From Candidatus Synechococcus calcipolaris G9 (GTDB lineage Bacteria; Cyanobacteriota; Cyanobacteriia; Thermosynechococcales; Thermosynechococcaceae): a DNA stretch of 64,000 nt. The first letter of the stretch is position 1, and every line of letters starts with the position of its first letter. Of the stretch, positions 16,720 to 26,052 are shown piece by piece. The stretch spans positions 329,236 to 393,235 of the forward strand of contig NZ_JAKKUT010000008.1 in assembly GCF_029582805.1 (NCBI RefSeq). Direction: 5' to 3'. Position numbers and translations under genes: made by a program. The notes under the pieces are model-generated. The model had not been told where the DNA came from, made no database searches, and saw only the letters and a program-made list of their open reading frames with translations.

Positions 16720-17796
16720 TTAGCGATCGCCATAGTTTTTATCCATCCAAGTTTGATAGGCTCCAGAGCGCACCTGTTGAACCCACTGGGGATGGTCAAG
16801 ATACCACTGAATCGTTTTACGAATACCACTATTAAAGGTTTCCTGGGGAGACCAACCTAGTTCAGATTCTAATTTAGAACAGTCGATGGCATAGCGGCGA
16901 TCGTGGCCGGGACGATCCTTAACATAGGTAATTAAAGATCGGTAGGGAACCTTAGGATTGGGCACTAATTCATCTAGCAAGTCACAAATTGTTTCTACCA
17001 TAAACTGGTTCGTGAGTTCCATTTTACCGCCAATGGCATAGATAGAACCAGGTTGTCCAGCACAGAGAATGCAATAAAGGGCTTCGCAATGATCCGTCAC
17101 GTAGAGCCAGTCGCGGATATTTTGACCATCTCCATAGAGGGGAAGGGGATGACCGTCTAATGCATTCAGAACCATTAAGGGAATTAATTTTTCGGGAAAC
17201 TGGTAGGGCCCATAGTTATTGGAGCAATTAGTTGTCAGGGTAGGTAAACCATAGGTGTGGTGGTAAGCCCTCACTAAATGATCTGCCCCTGCCTTAGAAG
17301 CGGCATAGGGACTATTAGGGGCATAGGGGCTATTTTCTGTAAAGGGTAAATCTTCAGGATTTAAGCTGCCGTATACCTCATCCGTAGACACATGGAGGAA
17401 ACGAAATGTTGCTTGTTGAGTTGTGGGTAAGCCTTGCCAGTAACTAAGACTTGCTTCTAACAGCCGAAACGTACCCATAATATTGGTCTGAATAAACGCA
17501 TCGGGTTCAAGAATCGAGCGATCGACATGACTTTCTGCCGCAAAATTTATTACCGCATCAGGTTGATATTGCTCAAAAAGATGGAAAAGGAGTTGGGTAT
17601 CGCCAATATTGCCTTTAATAAAAGAGTACTCTGAATCCGTGGTTAGAGAAGCTAAGTTAGACACGTTAGCCGCATAGGTTAGCTTGTCAAGATTAATAAT
17701 TTTAGCCCACTGCTTCTGACGCGCCAGCAGGACAAAATTAGAGCCAATGAAGCCCGCCCCGCCGGTCACTAAATAAATAGGGGTATCAACACTCAT
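16720..17796 (-). CDS. rfbB: dTDP-glucose 4,6-dehydratase
   Basis: This 358-aa SDR enzyme removes water from dTDP-glucose to give dTDP-4-keto-6-deoxyglucose. It has the NAD loop [30 protein letters not shown], the catalytic triad region HVSTDEVYGSL and YAASKAGADHL, and NCSNNYGPYQFPEKLIPL. Length is normal. Its start overlaps the end of the upstream membrane-protein gene by 11 bp. Product would feed the WecE-type transaminase in this cluster. Confidence 0.97.
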   Translation of the reverse strand: MSVDTPIYLVTGGAGFIGSNFVLLARQKQWAKIINLDKLTYAANVSNLASLTTDSEYSFIKGNIGDTQLLFHLFEQYQPDAVINFAAESHVDRSILEPDAFIQTNIMGTFRLLEASLSYWQGLPTTQQATFRFLHVSTDEVYGSLNPEDLPFTENSPYAPNSPYAASKAGADHLVRAYHHTYGLPTLTTNCSNNYGPYQFPEKLIPLMVLNALDGHPLPLYGDGQNIRDWLYVTDHCEALYCILCAGQPGSIYAIGGKMELTNQFMVETICDLLDELVPNPKVPYRSLITYVKDRPGHDRRYAIDCSKLESELGWSPQETFNSGIRKTIQWYLDHPQWVQQVRSGAYQTWMDKNYGDR

Positions 17797-18313
17797 TTTT
17801 ACTAAACGTAAATAACTGATTCTGATCCTGCTCTAGGACATAAATCTGATCAAATCCTTTCTCTTTAGCAATTTTACATAGATCAGATAGGGGCATATTT
17901 TCCTGGGACTGGGGTGAGATTTGACTATAGTAGGAAAAGCCTACAGTGCTAATATTTTTCTCAAAAAAACAGTCGGGCAACCCACCAATAAGAGGAATAC
18001 CAGAAACGGCTGGGATAATGAAAGGAGATGAAATACAGTTGTAATGGAGCCAGTTCCAAAATAAATCATAATCTTTAGAAATGTATACGAGGGAGCGACG
18101 TTTTTCAACCACAGGTAACCGATCTAATGCTTTTAGCTGCTCATAAATTTCTATTTGCTCAGCATTACTATAAGGCCGATTGCTATAGTACCACATGCTA
18201 TATACACGGTAGGTTAAATTAATCATTGCTCCAACGATAAATGGAGCTAGTAAGATACTCCAGTACAGTTTTTGGAGAGAAATTTCGCCAATTTTTCTGT
18301 AAATATTTTCCAT
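17786..18313 (-). CDS. hypothetical membrane-anchored protein, 175 aa
   Basis: One TM segment near residues 19-36 (WSILLAPFIVGAMINLTY) is followed by a soluble domain. It contains RSLVYISKDYDLFW, a hydrophobic SSPFIIPAVSGIPLIGGLPD loop and ends with AKEKGFDQIYVLEQDQNQLF. It resembles the extracytoplasmic tail of large GT-C-type membrane glycosyltransferases. It lies 4 bp after the 534-aa polytopic membrane gene and in another frame, so the two may act as one split protein (inference). No confident family. Confidence 0.6.
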   Translation of the reverse strand: MENIYRKIGEISLQKLYWSILLAPFIVGAMINLTYRVYSMWYYSNRPYSNAEQIEIYEQLKALDRLPVVEKRRSLVYISKDYDLFWNWLHYNCISSPFIIPAVSGIPLIGGLPDCFFEKNISTVGFSYYSQISPQSQENMPLSDLCKIAKEKGFDQIYVLEQDQNQLFTFSKNEC

Positions 18314-18317
18314 GGTT

Positions 18318-19922
18318 TTATTTCCTGGATTTTAGATCGGGAGAGTTTTTCAAAGCAGAAGACCGGTATAAAGTTTCTGGAATAATAGATAACAGTAAAA
18401 CTCGAGAAACCCAAATTTGAACATCAAAGAAATTATAGGAATCATAAAAACCAAAAACAATACTAGGAATAACTCCCAACAAGCAAAATAAGAATAATAT
18501 TTCTAAGTCCAAAAACTGGTTACTCTGAAACTTTGCTCGGACATTTTTAATGTGATGCACTCCCGCAAACCTAAATCGGAGAAAGGCATAAACAAAGGCC
18601 CAAAAGAATAGGAGGTAAAACCACCACAGGTGCAATAGGCTGTGATTGGCAACACGAAGATAACCAAAAAAATGAAATTGAGTGGTATATTCGCCTACTG
18701 CGGCAGAGGCATAAGCCATTTTAAAGCTGATAGAAAAGGCGATCGCCGAAATCACTAAACTAGCAATAAGTGAGGGGCTGATATAGGTTTTGAGGCGATA
18801 AGCCATTAAAACAATAACAGCAAAGAATAAGGCTCCTGTAGAAATCTTGCTGAGGGTACATAGAAAAATCAACAATGGTAGTAAATAAAAGTAATAGTCC
18901 GAATAAAAACCTAATTCACTGGGTACGTCATGACTAATCGAATCATCACTCCCCAAGTCTTTTTTAATTAGAGACTTGGTTACCCGATTAAAAATTTTTG
19001 TTTGAGTAAAAACAGAGAAGGTAATAAACAGAAACAGAATTGAAAAGGTCAACGATGGCGGAAAGGTAATGGCCAACCAAATACCGGTCAACCGAGTTGG
19101 GAAAAACCCAAACATCAGCAAGGAAAAACAGAGCCAAAATTCCCAAGTTTTCCAAAAGGTTTGCTGTTTTTTTTCTCGATCTCTAAAAATGAGACGAATC
19201 TCAAATAGGAGATGAAGAAAAGCATGAAATAACATCGGAATAAAAATAACTGGAAAAATAATTTTGTAAGCGGTATAGGAATCCGTATTCACTAGATTTG
19301 CAAATTGGGCAATAAACCAATGGCTACCATAGTGGTAGGGAACATAGGGAATGCCATCTAGTCCAGTCGAGGAAAAGCCGTGGGTACGCATCATACTACT
19401 AATAGCAGCATGGAAAAAGGCTTCGTAGTCTGGTTGAGAATAGTAAGGGCTAGGGGGACTTAAAAATTCATGTCCCCAAATTGAACCACTTAGAAATAAT
19501 GAGAAAATAAAGCCAATAATCAGAAGAAATAGGATATCATTTTTTTTGAAAATTCTAATTGAACAATAAATTTGCTGATAGAACAAGAAAATTACACCAA
19601 TGATCAGTAATAATCCTGACCAAACATGATTAAATGAAAAGCCTGTTAATCCGATTAAACTGAGTAAGAGCGTAACTATGAGAAGATTAATATTTCTGTT
19701 AGATAGGAGAGGTCGCAGAATCGGTTTTTTATGAGATAAATCTACCAAGGCACTAGGTAGAAATATGGTCAATAAAGATAATGCCATGACTAAGACGATG
19801 GGTGTCATGGGTTGATTTAACCTAAAGGTCATTAGGTAGTACATTAAAGCAATACCAACGGACAAGGTAGACACAAATAGGCTGATAAAAAAATTATCTC
19901 GCAAGCTCAAAATTGGCTTCAT
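18318..19922 (-). CDS. polytopic membrane protein, GT-C-like, unknown function
   Basis: This 534-aa protein has roughly 12 hydrophobic segments. A loop in the first third contains SPPSPYYSQPDYEAFFHA and GIPYVPYHYGSHWFIAQF, reminiscent of the acidic first loop and acceptor region of GT-C membrane glycosyltransferases or O-antigen ligase/polymerase proteins. A lipid-linked sugar acceptor is therefore plausible. The C-terminus is short and polar. Together with the 175-aa gene 4 bp downstream it may form one functional unit. Confidence 0.6.
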   Translation of the reverse strand: MKPILSLRDNFFISLFVSTLSVGIALMYYLMTFRLNQPMTPIVLVMALSLLTIFLPSALVDLSHKKPILRPLLSNRNINLLIVTLLLSLIGLTGFSFNHVWSGLLLIIGVIFLFYQQIYCSIRIFKKNDILFLLIIGFIFSLFLSGSIWGHEFLSPPSPYYSQPDYEAFFHAAISSMMRTHGFSSTGLDGIPYVPYHYGSHWFIAQFANLVNTDSYTAYKIIFPVIFIPMLFHAFLHLLFEIRLIFRDREKKQQTFWKTWEFWLCFSLLMFGFFPTRLTGIWLAITFPPSLTFSILFLFITFSVFTQTKIFNRVTKSLIKKDLGSDDSISHDVPSELGFYSDYYFYLLPLLIFLCTLSKISTGALFFAVIVLMAYRLKTYISPSLIASLVISAIAFSISFKMAYASAAVGEYTTQFHFFGYLRVANHSLLHLWWFYLLFFWAFVYAFLRFRFAGVHHIKNVRAKFQSNQFLDLEILFLFCLLGVIPSIVFGFYDSYNFFDVQIWVSRVLLLSIIPETLYRSSALKNSPDLKSRK

Positions 19923-20001
19923 TCAGAAAGTCCTTTTATTTTTATCTGGAATTTACTAAAAACACACAAACTTATGTTTATAGATCATTGAAAATCAAGG
20001 T

Positions 20002-20787
20002 TTAGAAATTTCGTCGAGCAAATAGCCACGTTGCCATAGACAAAAGCAAAATTGTATAAATGATGCCGTATATTGCGTTCATTACTAATATCGATGGCTC
20101 TGGTAAGATACCATAAACTGCGTCATTCTTTAGGTTTAGGCGGGATAAATCGGGCAAAATCAGGTAAATACTCTGCATGATATGACGAACCGCCGAACTC
20201 TCCATGGTTTGACTGAGGGCAACAAGATTCTGGCTAAAGTGTCCCATAAAATAGAGGGCAATGGTCAGGAGCGTGGCAATTAGGGAACTGGTCATCACCC
20301 CCAACAACACAGCGGCGGCTGCCATGAGACATAGTTCTAGGGCAATAAATAGGGACGCTAAACTCAACGCACCTAGAGGATAGTCAAAGCCATTAAAACT
20401 ATTAATAATGAAAAAAACAAGGGTCATTAAAGCCACTAAAACAGCTAAAACTCCGGCTAAACCTAGGTGTTTGCCAATAATAAATTCCCCACGACTAATG
20501 GGTTTGGCTAACATAACCAGAACCGTCCGTTTTTCAATTTCCTTATTGATGAGGCTACTACCGACAAAGGCAACAATCACTAAACCAAATAGATCAATGG
20601 CTCCCATGCCAACATCTAAACTGATCTTGGACTGATTGCCGGCGGAGACTTCACTTAAGACCATGACGGCTAAGGCATAGGCGATTGCAAAAACAGCCGT
20701 GACATATAAAATTCGTTCTCTGAAAATTTCTTGAAAAACATTGCGGGCAATGACCCAGATGCGACCCACATTGACGGCTACGTTCAT
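20002..20787 (-). CDS. ABC-2 type transporter permease
   Basis: From ATG 20787 this protein starts MNVAVNVGRIWVIARNVFQE, with the FRERILY amphipathic segment typical of NosY/ABC-2 permeases. About six TM segments follow, along with VGSSLINKEIEKRTVLVMLA and KPISRGEFIIGKHLGL, which is the signature of this group. The frame extends to ATG 20826, adding 13 residues with no extra conservation. Substrate is unknown; the ATPase partner is not adjacent. Its position beside the polysaccharide cluster is suggestive only. Confidence 0.8.
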   Translation of the reverse strand: MNVAVNVGRIWVIARNVFQEIFRERILYVTAVFAIAYALAVMVLSEVSAGNQSKISLDVGMGAIDLFGLVIVAFVGSSLINKEIEKRTVLVMLAKPISRGEFIIGKHLGLAGVLAVLVALMTLVFFIINSFNGFDYPLGALSLASLFIALELCLMAAAAVLLGVMTSSLIATLLTIALYFMGHFSQNLVALSQTMESSAVRHIMQSIYLILPDLSRLNLKNDAVYGILPEPSILVMNAIYGIIYTILLLSMATWLFARRNF

Positions 20788-20842
20788 GGATGCTTTCTTC
20801 CCTTCCAACAAGGACAACTCATGCAAATTATTTAGCTAACCA

Positions 20843-22039
20843 TCATTCTAAACAACCTGTTCCCCCTGAGGGTAGCAACTGCTCTAAACCCGCTAAAAGT
20901 GCTTCAATGTGAGCTTTGGTATGGTTGGCCATTAAGCTAATTCGCAGGCGACTGTGGGGGACGGTGGGGGGACGAATTCCACTAACCCAGAGACCGAGAT
21001 CGCCCAAGGTGCGACTCCAGGCTAAAGCCGTTTGGGCATCAGGGGCGGTGAGACAGACAATGGGGCTGGGAATCCCTGGGGTGAGGCTAGGATTGTGAAG
21101 CCGATCTAATTTTTTCAGACCATGATGCAGTTGATCAATACGTTGCCATAGATTTTCCCTAGGTTGATTGTTATTTTGAATCACGTTTAGGGCAGCCAAG
21201 GCAGCAGCAGTATCGGCGGGAGATAGGGCTGTGGAATAGACCCAGGTGGCCGCCCGATGACGGATAAATTCAATGAGCATCTGGGAACCGGCGACGTATC
21301 CGCCTAAGCTTCCTAGGGCTTTGCTGAGGGTTCCCACTTGAATCAGGGGTTGGCCTGAACAGTTGACCTGCTCGATCCATCCACTCCCCCTAGGGCCAAA
21401 AACCCCCGTGGCATGGGCCTCATCCACGAGTACCATTGCCTGAAAATCCTGGGCTACCTTAAGGAGTTTGGGAATGGGGGCCAGGTCTCCGTCCATGCTA
21501 AAGAGGCTATCGGTGACAATGAGACAGCGGCGGTATTGGTGGCGATGGTGATGGAGCAGTTGCTCTAGGGCCGCAATATCTAAGTGGGGATAGTCTATGG
21601 TTTTGGCACCACTGAGTTTTGCACCGTTTTTAAGACTGGAATGGTTATAGCGATCTCCTAAAATCAAATCCCGTTGATCGACCACGGCGGCGATCGCCCC
21701 CAGGTTTGCCAAGTACCCAGAACTAAATACTAGAGCCGCTTCCGTACCCTTAAATGTGGCTAGGGCTTGCTCAAGTTCTTGGTGGATTTGCCGATGACCC
21801 GTTAGCAGCCGAGAGCCGGTGGCCCCTGTTCCCCAGATTTCCAAGGCATTTTGGCCGGCTTGAATCACCTCCGGGTGGTTTGCCAATCCTAAATAGTTAT
21901 TACTGGCAAAATTAATGAGTTCTCGGCCCTGAACCATGGCGATCGCCCCCTGACAGGTGGAGCATTGGGGCTGACGATACCAATGGGCGCGGTGAATTGT
22001 TTTCAGGGCCGGAGCCAGCCAGTCATAGGGATCTTGCAT
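20843..22039 (-). CDS. bioF: 8-amino-7-oxononanoate synthase
   Basis: This 398-aa PLP enzyme of the alpha-oxoamine synthase family has INFASNNYLGLANHPEV, GATGSRLLTGHRQIHQELE, VDEAHATGVFGPRGSG and QVGTLSKALGSLGGYVAGS with the PLP lysine in LSKA. BioF condenses pimeloyl-ACP (or -CoA) with alanine in biotin synthesis. A 2-amino-3-ketobutyrate ligase is the main alternative, but the N-terminus and length fit BioF. No other bio gene is adjacent. Confidence 0.88.
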   Translation of the reverse strand: MQDPYDWLAPALKTIHRAHWYRQPQCSTCQGAIAMVQGRELINFASNNYLGLANHPEVIQAGQNALEIWGTGATGSRLLTGHRQIHQELEQALATFKGTEAALVFSSGYLANLGAIAAVVDQRDLILGDRYNHSSLKNGAKLSGAKTIDYPHLDIAALEQLLHHHRHQYRRCLIVTDSLFSMDGDLAPIPKLLKVAQDFQAMVLVDEAHATGVFGPRGSGWIEQVNCSGQPLIQVGTLSKALGSLGGYVAGSQMLIEFIRHRAATWVYSTALSPADTAAALAALNVIQNNNQPRENLWQRIDQLHHGLKKLDRLHNPSLTPGIPSPIVCLTAPDAQTALAWSRTLGDLGLWVSGIRPPTVPHSRLRISLMANHTKAHIEALLAGLEQLLPSGGTGCLE

Positions 22040-22153
22040 GGGATGCGTTTAGGCAGTCTTAACCCTTAAAAATTAGAGATAGTCTCCAATCTAGCTAAAA
22101 ATTGCCCTCAAAAAATGCGATCCTAGGACTGACGGTGCAGCAGGGCCCAACTC

Positions 22154-23527
22154 ATGACCATATCCTACGAAAGTAACTTTTTTCGTTTTTGGCGGCGGCA
22201 ATGGCAGGGTCTAACGCACCAGTGGCACAGAACCCAACGGCAGGTGAGGTCTTCCCTTTCCTTTGGGGTACAGTCTTTGATCTATCCCTTTTTACAATTC
22301 CTTAAAAATCAACCCTGGTTGACCCCAACCCTTCAAGAACAGATTCATCATCAGGGACAGCACCTTCGGGCTAGTACACGACCCCCACACCCCCCCTCTG
22401 TAGATGAACCCCTAGATAGTATTCTGGCCAGCTTGGAATTTGAATGGCTTGCCCCTAGCCCCTCTCCCCTACAACTTAGTCCTGAGTCTCAGGGCACACC
22501 CAGGCTTAACAAGCAGTCTCCTGGCCGTTTTCAGCCCTTGGCCTGGGCACAACGATTGGGCCGGGGATTCATTCGCAGGATCCGTAAAACCGAGCCTCAG
22601 CCTATAGTGATTCAGTTAGACTCCTCTCGGTATATTGCTGGGATGCCCCAAACTCATACTTCGTTGCCCGCGTTTGCTCCGACTTCCCTAGCACCACTCC
22701 CATCATCTACCCTAACTTCCCCTAAACCCCTGTCCCTTGTTCAACGTCTGGGGCATTGGTTCGGAAAATTAACTCAACTCAGGAAACAGGGTCAAGGGTC
22801 TACGGAACTGCAAGTTATCGAAAAGGGATGCATTGAGAAAGAGTCTAGCCAATTAGCGATCGCAACGATCAAAGGATCGATTCAGGGGGTGGCCTGTCAA
22901 TTGGGCGATCGCCAGTTAGTTTTAGTGAATACTGCCAATCAAGTCTTGGCCCTCCTTAGTCCTGAGCAACAGCGAATTTTACATCACCGGATTTTTTGGC
23001 ACGTAGCCCGCTATTACCAGCGATGTTGCCAATGGTCACGGCGTTGGGGCATCCAGGGTTCTAGTCGTCAATGTCCTAATCCTCAATTTCCAGGGAAAGA
23101 ACCCCAGCGTGCGCCTGTCAAATCGTTGCCTGGGGCCCTCAATCTCTGGGAGCGATTTTCATTGTGGCTATCGGGCTTAGGCTTACCCACGGCCCAACCC
23201 CGTTTTGCCCTCGTTGGGTCAATTTCGCCAATAACCCCAGGGGCATCAATCTTTGAAGTAGAGAACATAGAGAACACGATCGCCCCAGTCGCTACCGCCG
23301 TCAATGCCATCCATGAATTCAACAGAACGTCCCAACGGATGGAGAGCAGGGATCGCCAGTACGCAGAACAACTGATTATTGATATTGACGCGGCATTTAT
23401 GGGCTATGAACTCCATTGGCTAGAGAAATGCCTCCTTTGGTGCGATCGCTGGCTGACGCGCCTAGAACACACCCTAGAGTGGTTCATTCAAGGGGTGATT
23501 CAATTCATCCTGGGAACGTTTCGCTAG
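22154..23527 (+). CDS. hypothetical protein, 457 aa
   Basis: I do not recognise the family. The N-terminal ~60 residues are rich in Trp, Arg and Gln (FFRFWRRQWQG). A long Pro/Ser-rich middle looks disordered. A folded block near residues 235-285 contains QLVLVNTANQVLALLSPEQQ and HHRIFWHVARYYQ. The C-terminus has ESRDRQYAEQLIIDIDAAFM and a hydrophobic WFIQGVIQFILGTFR end. Basic, membrane-proximal protein of unknown role; probably cyanobacteria-specific. It converges on the TPR gene. Confidence 0.6.
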   Translation: MTISYESNFFRFWRRQWQGLTHQWHRTQRQVRSSLSFGVQSLIYPFLQFLKNQPWLTPTLQEQIHHQGQHLRASTRPPHPPSVDEPLDSILASLEFEWLAPSPSPLQLSPESQGTPRLNKQSPGRFQPLAWAQRLGRGFIRRIRKTEPQPIVIQLDSSRYIAGMPQTHTSLPAFAPTSLAPLPSSTLTSPKPLSLVQRLGHWFGKLTQLRKQGQGSTELQVIEKGCIEKESSQLAIATIKGSIQGVACQLGDRQLVLVNTANQVLALLSPEQQRILHHRIFWHVARYYQRCCQWSRRWGIQGSSRQCPNPQFPGKEPQRAPVKSLPGALNLWERFSLWLSGLGLPTAQPRFALVGSISPITPGASIFEVENIENTIAPVATAVNAIHEFNRTSQRMESRDRQYAEQLIIDIDAAFMGYELHWLEKCLLWCDRWLTRLEHTLEWFIQGVIQFILGTFR

Positions 23528-23590
23528 ATATTTTCCCGGACAATCAGAAATATTTTAAGCCAATAGATTCAAGCTGTAATCAGGTTGAGC

Positions 23591-24457
23591 CTATTCGGGA
23601 GTTGTTGCCGGTTCTAGCTGGGAAACCACCGCCTGCAACCGGGGATTGGCCAGCAGAGCTTGGGTATCACTCACGAGGCGATCGCCCCAGAGATTTTCTC
23701 GCTGAAATTCCACCGTGGCATAGCGGCTATCCAGTTGGATCGCTTCTTCCGCTAGGGGGAGAGCCTGGGCCACCTGACCTTGCTTAAATAGGGCCGTGGC
23801 TAGGGCCAGTTTCGGTTCGCTAGCTTTGTCGTCCAGGTCAACCGCTGTTTGCCAGTTTTGAATGGCTTGACGAATATTTCCCTGCTCGTACTGAATTAAA
23901 CCAATATTATTAAAGGCTGGCCAAAACTTCTTGTCTAGGTTAATGGCTTTGCGGTACTGAGCGATCGCCCGACTGCCTTGGTCAAGCATCATATAGGCAT
24001 TGCCCAGATTAAACCATTCCTCCGGGGTATCATCTTTGATGGCCAACCCCTGCTCTATCGCCCGCACTGAGCGGCCATAGTCCTTAGTGCGAAAATAGGC
24101 TGAACCCAGATTAAAATACACCCCAGAATTTTCTTGGTTCAGGGCCAAGGATCGCTCTAGGGCCGTAATCGCTTCTTCGGCCTGGCCCACCGTCAGATGG
24201 AGTCCCCCCAATAGGGCCCATATCTCATAGGTATCCGGGGCCAGTTGGGCCGCTAATTTAGCCCGGACAAGGGCATCCCCAAATTGTTGAAATTGGGCGA
24301 GTTGCAACGCCTCTTGGGCCACTGTCAAGCCATCCCGCTCCATATCGGCTGGATTAGGCTCTAGGGTGCGTGGCAATAGAACCTGGGCCCTGGGGGCAGG
24401 GGCAGCAATACTGCTCAAGAGAATGGCTAAAATAAACGTTGATAAAAATTTAACCAC
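23591..24457 (-). CDS. secreted or periplasmic TPR-repeat protein
   Basis: This 288-aa protein has a signal peptide (VKFLSTFILAILLSSIAAPAPRAQ). At least five TPR units follow, for example AQLAPDTYEIWALLGGLHL, NQENSGVYFNLGSAYFRTKD, EEWFNLGNAYMMLDQGSRA and KFWPAFNNIGLIQYEQGN. TPRs make protein-protein scaffolds; the partner is unknown. Length and style match common cyanobacterial periplasmic TPR proteins. Confidence 0.85.
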   Translation of the reverse strand: MVKFLSTFILAILLSSIAAPAPRAQVLLPRTLEPNPADMERDGLTVAQEALQLAQFQQFGDALVRAKLAAQLAPDTYEIWALLGGLHLTVGQAEEAITALERSLALNQENSGVYFNLGSAYFRTKDYGRSVRAIEQGLAIKDDTPEEWFNLGNAYMMLDQGSRAIAQYRKAINLDKKFWPAFNNIGLIQYEQGNIRQAIQNWQTAVDLDDKASEPKLALATALFKQGQVAQALPLAEEAIQLDSRYATVEFQRENLWGDRLVSDTQALLANPRLQAVVSQLEPATTPE

Positions 24458-24543
24458 GGAACTAAAGCCTTCCTGGAAATAGATCGGTTTGTTGCTATGA
24501 AAATAATCCTAGCGTCTTCCCTCTAGTCTACTGATCAATCAAC

Positions 24544-24572
24544 AAAAAAGACCCAACCATGATGATCGGGCC
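24544..24572 (-). terminator. rho-independent terminator downstream of the IS110-like gene
   Basis: Read on the minus strand, a stem GGCCCGATCA pairs with TGGTTGGGTC (with G-U pairs) around a three-base loop and is followed directly by a run of six T. The hairpin occupies 24550-24572 and the T run 24544-24549, 25-50 bases after the transposase stop. It would end transposase transcription and insulate the TPR gene further down. Confidence 0.65.
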
Positions 24573-24596
24573 TTTAATCTGTGTCACGGGATGGTT

Positions 24597-25778
24597 TTAT
24601 TCTGACAAGGCATCTAACAAGTCATAGAATAGCCACTCAACAGCCTTGCGGATAACCCGCGATCGCACTAACTTGATCGGCGTACCTGTTGCCTTCAGGC
24701 GGTCAAGTTCTAGGCTTACCTGTTGGCCGCGATCGCTCTTGGGCCGGCTACGCTTAACTTCTATCCTGGTAAAGAGCCACTGCCAGAGGGATAGGCGGCA
24801 TAGGGTTGATCCTCCTGGTATCCAGCGTTCAGATTTACCGCTGGAGTCTTCCACCAGGCCCATGCCTAGCATTAGCTTAAAACTGTTGAGTGACCGATAC
24901 CGCTTGCTAGGCTTGCCATTGTTCCCCTTCACTGTTTCCACTATTTCCAGTCCATCAGTACCTAGGAAATTCTCAAGCGGATAAATATGGCTCAAGATGC
25001 AACTAGCAACCCGATCACCAAAGCCATATTGACTAAAGACCCGTTGATAGGCGGCAAAACAAGGATTGTGGTATAGGCCAACCATTTCGGCCTCAATCTG
25101 GCTGATCTTGTCTTCAATCGTGACTAATTGGTTAGCTAGGAATTGGGTAAAGTCACTCAATCCACTGCCTATGCTGGATTCCAGGCAACGGCCATAGATC
25201 GTTTGCATCCTGGCAGGGATGGCCCGGCCGGCAATGAACCGCCATAGTGCCCCTTTGGTTTTAGACTGCGATACCTCGGGCCATTCATGGCTTAACTGTT
25301 GTCTCAAGCGGTTCTTAATCTCAGTGGTTAGGGATTCAAGATAACGAATCTGTAAGCCCGATTGTCTCAACTGGTAGCCTGTTGAGTGTAGATCAAAGGC
25401 TAGGAAATAGCCTGATTGTCCTAAGTGGCACTGCCCGTACTGTGCCAATGCAAAGGCATCCGCTTGATCATTTTTGTTGGGCAGTCTTAGGGTCAATCGG
25501 TAGGATTTTAGTTGAGCATGACCAACCCAAAGCAGTTTTACTCCTGACCCTGCCAGATGATCGGCCCACAATTTTCCGTAGTGAACTCCTGTAGGCTCTA
25601 AAACGGCATAATCAGGTTTCAATGCAAGTAAGGCTTTAATTCCAGCGGATTCAGCATCATACCTAGCGATCATCTCCCTATTTTCCCTGAACCATTCTCT
25701 GGGCTGATCTACGGGATGATCCAAACTCGCAGCATAAATGAACGAGTTAGAAATATCTAACCCTACAATTCTGGCCAT
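24597..25778 (-). mobile_element. IS110-family (DEDD) transposase / bridge-RNA-type recombinase
   Basis: This 393-aa protein starts ARIVGLDISNSFIYAASLD, with the first acidic residue of the RuvC-like DEDD domain. The Glu is in YAVLEPTGVHYG and the two late Asp are in PNKNDQADAFALAQYG. After a helical linker the C-terminal Transposase_20 part has SFKLMLGMGLVEDSSGKS and PGGSTLCRLSLWQW, where a serine acts in strand transfer in IS110 enzymes. The divergence in the Tnp domain is notable (charged insert with VKGNNGKPSKRYRSLNSF). The frame is intact, so it may be active. No terminal inverted repeats are expected for this family. Confidence 0.85.
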
Positions 25779-25850
25779 TTAATTAACTCCATCGGGTGAA
25801 TTTCCAACACTCCCCAATTTTTAGGCTCTGAATCACCCAAACTGTCGCTA

Positions 25851-26035
25851 TTCCCTCTCAAGCCCAAAGGGGAACAGATTTAGGCAAGTGGTTAGGCCGA
25901 GAAGACGCAAAGCCCTTAGGCCATTTCAGTCTCAAGCCCTACCACTTGCTTGCATCTGTGCCGATCAGGGTTGGAAGCTGACCCGCGATCGCCCCAATGG
26001 ATAGGGGCAATTTCGTTCCCTGGCTTCAAGGGAAC
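25851..26035 (-). ncRNA. candidate IS110 bridge RNA / structured 5' non-coding end
   Basis: The 274 bp between the recombinase start (25778) and the next stop (26053) has no gene but is dense in perfect stems. They are gttccc/gggaac (26015-26020 with 26030-26035), gcccc/ggggc (25991-25995 with 26004-26008) and ttccc/gggaa (25851-25855 with 25870-25874). A long arm pairs 25874-25879 with 25954-25959 and 25884-25892 with 25941-25949 around a ~48-nt loop. IS110 elements encode a bridge RNA between the left end and the recombinase gene, and this is that position. Exact ends and target/donor loops are not determined. Confidence 0.5.
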
Positions 26036-26052
26036 TCATCAGGCGGATTAAT

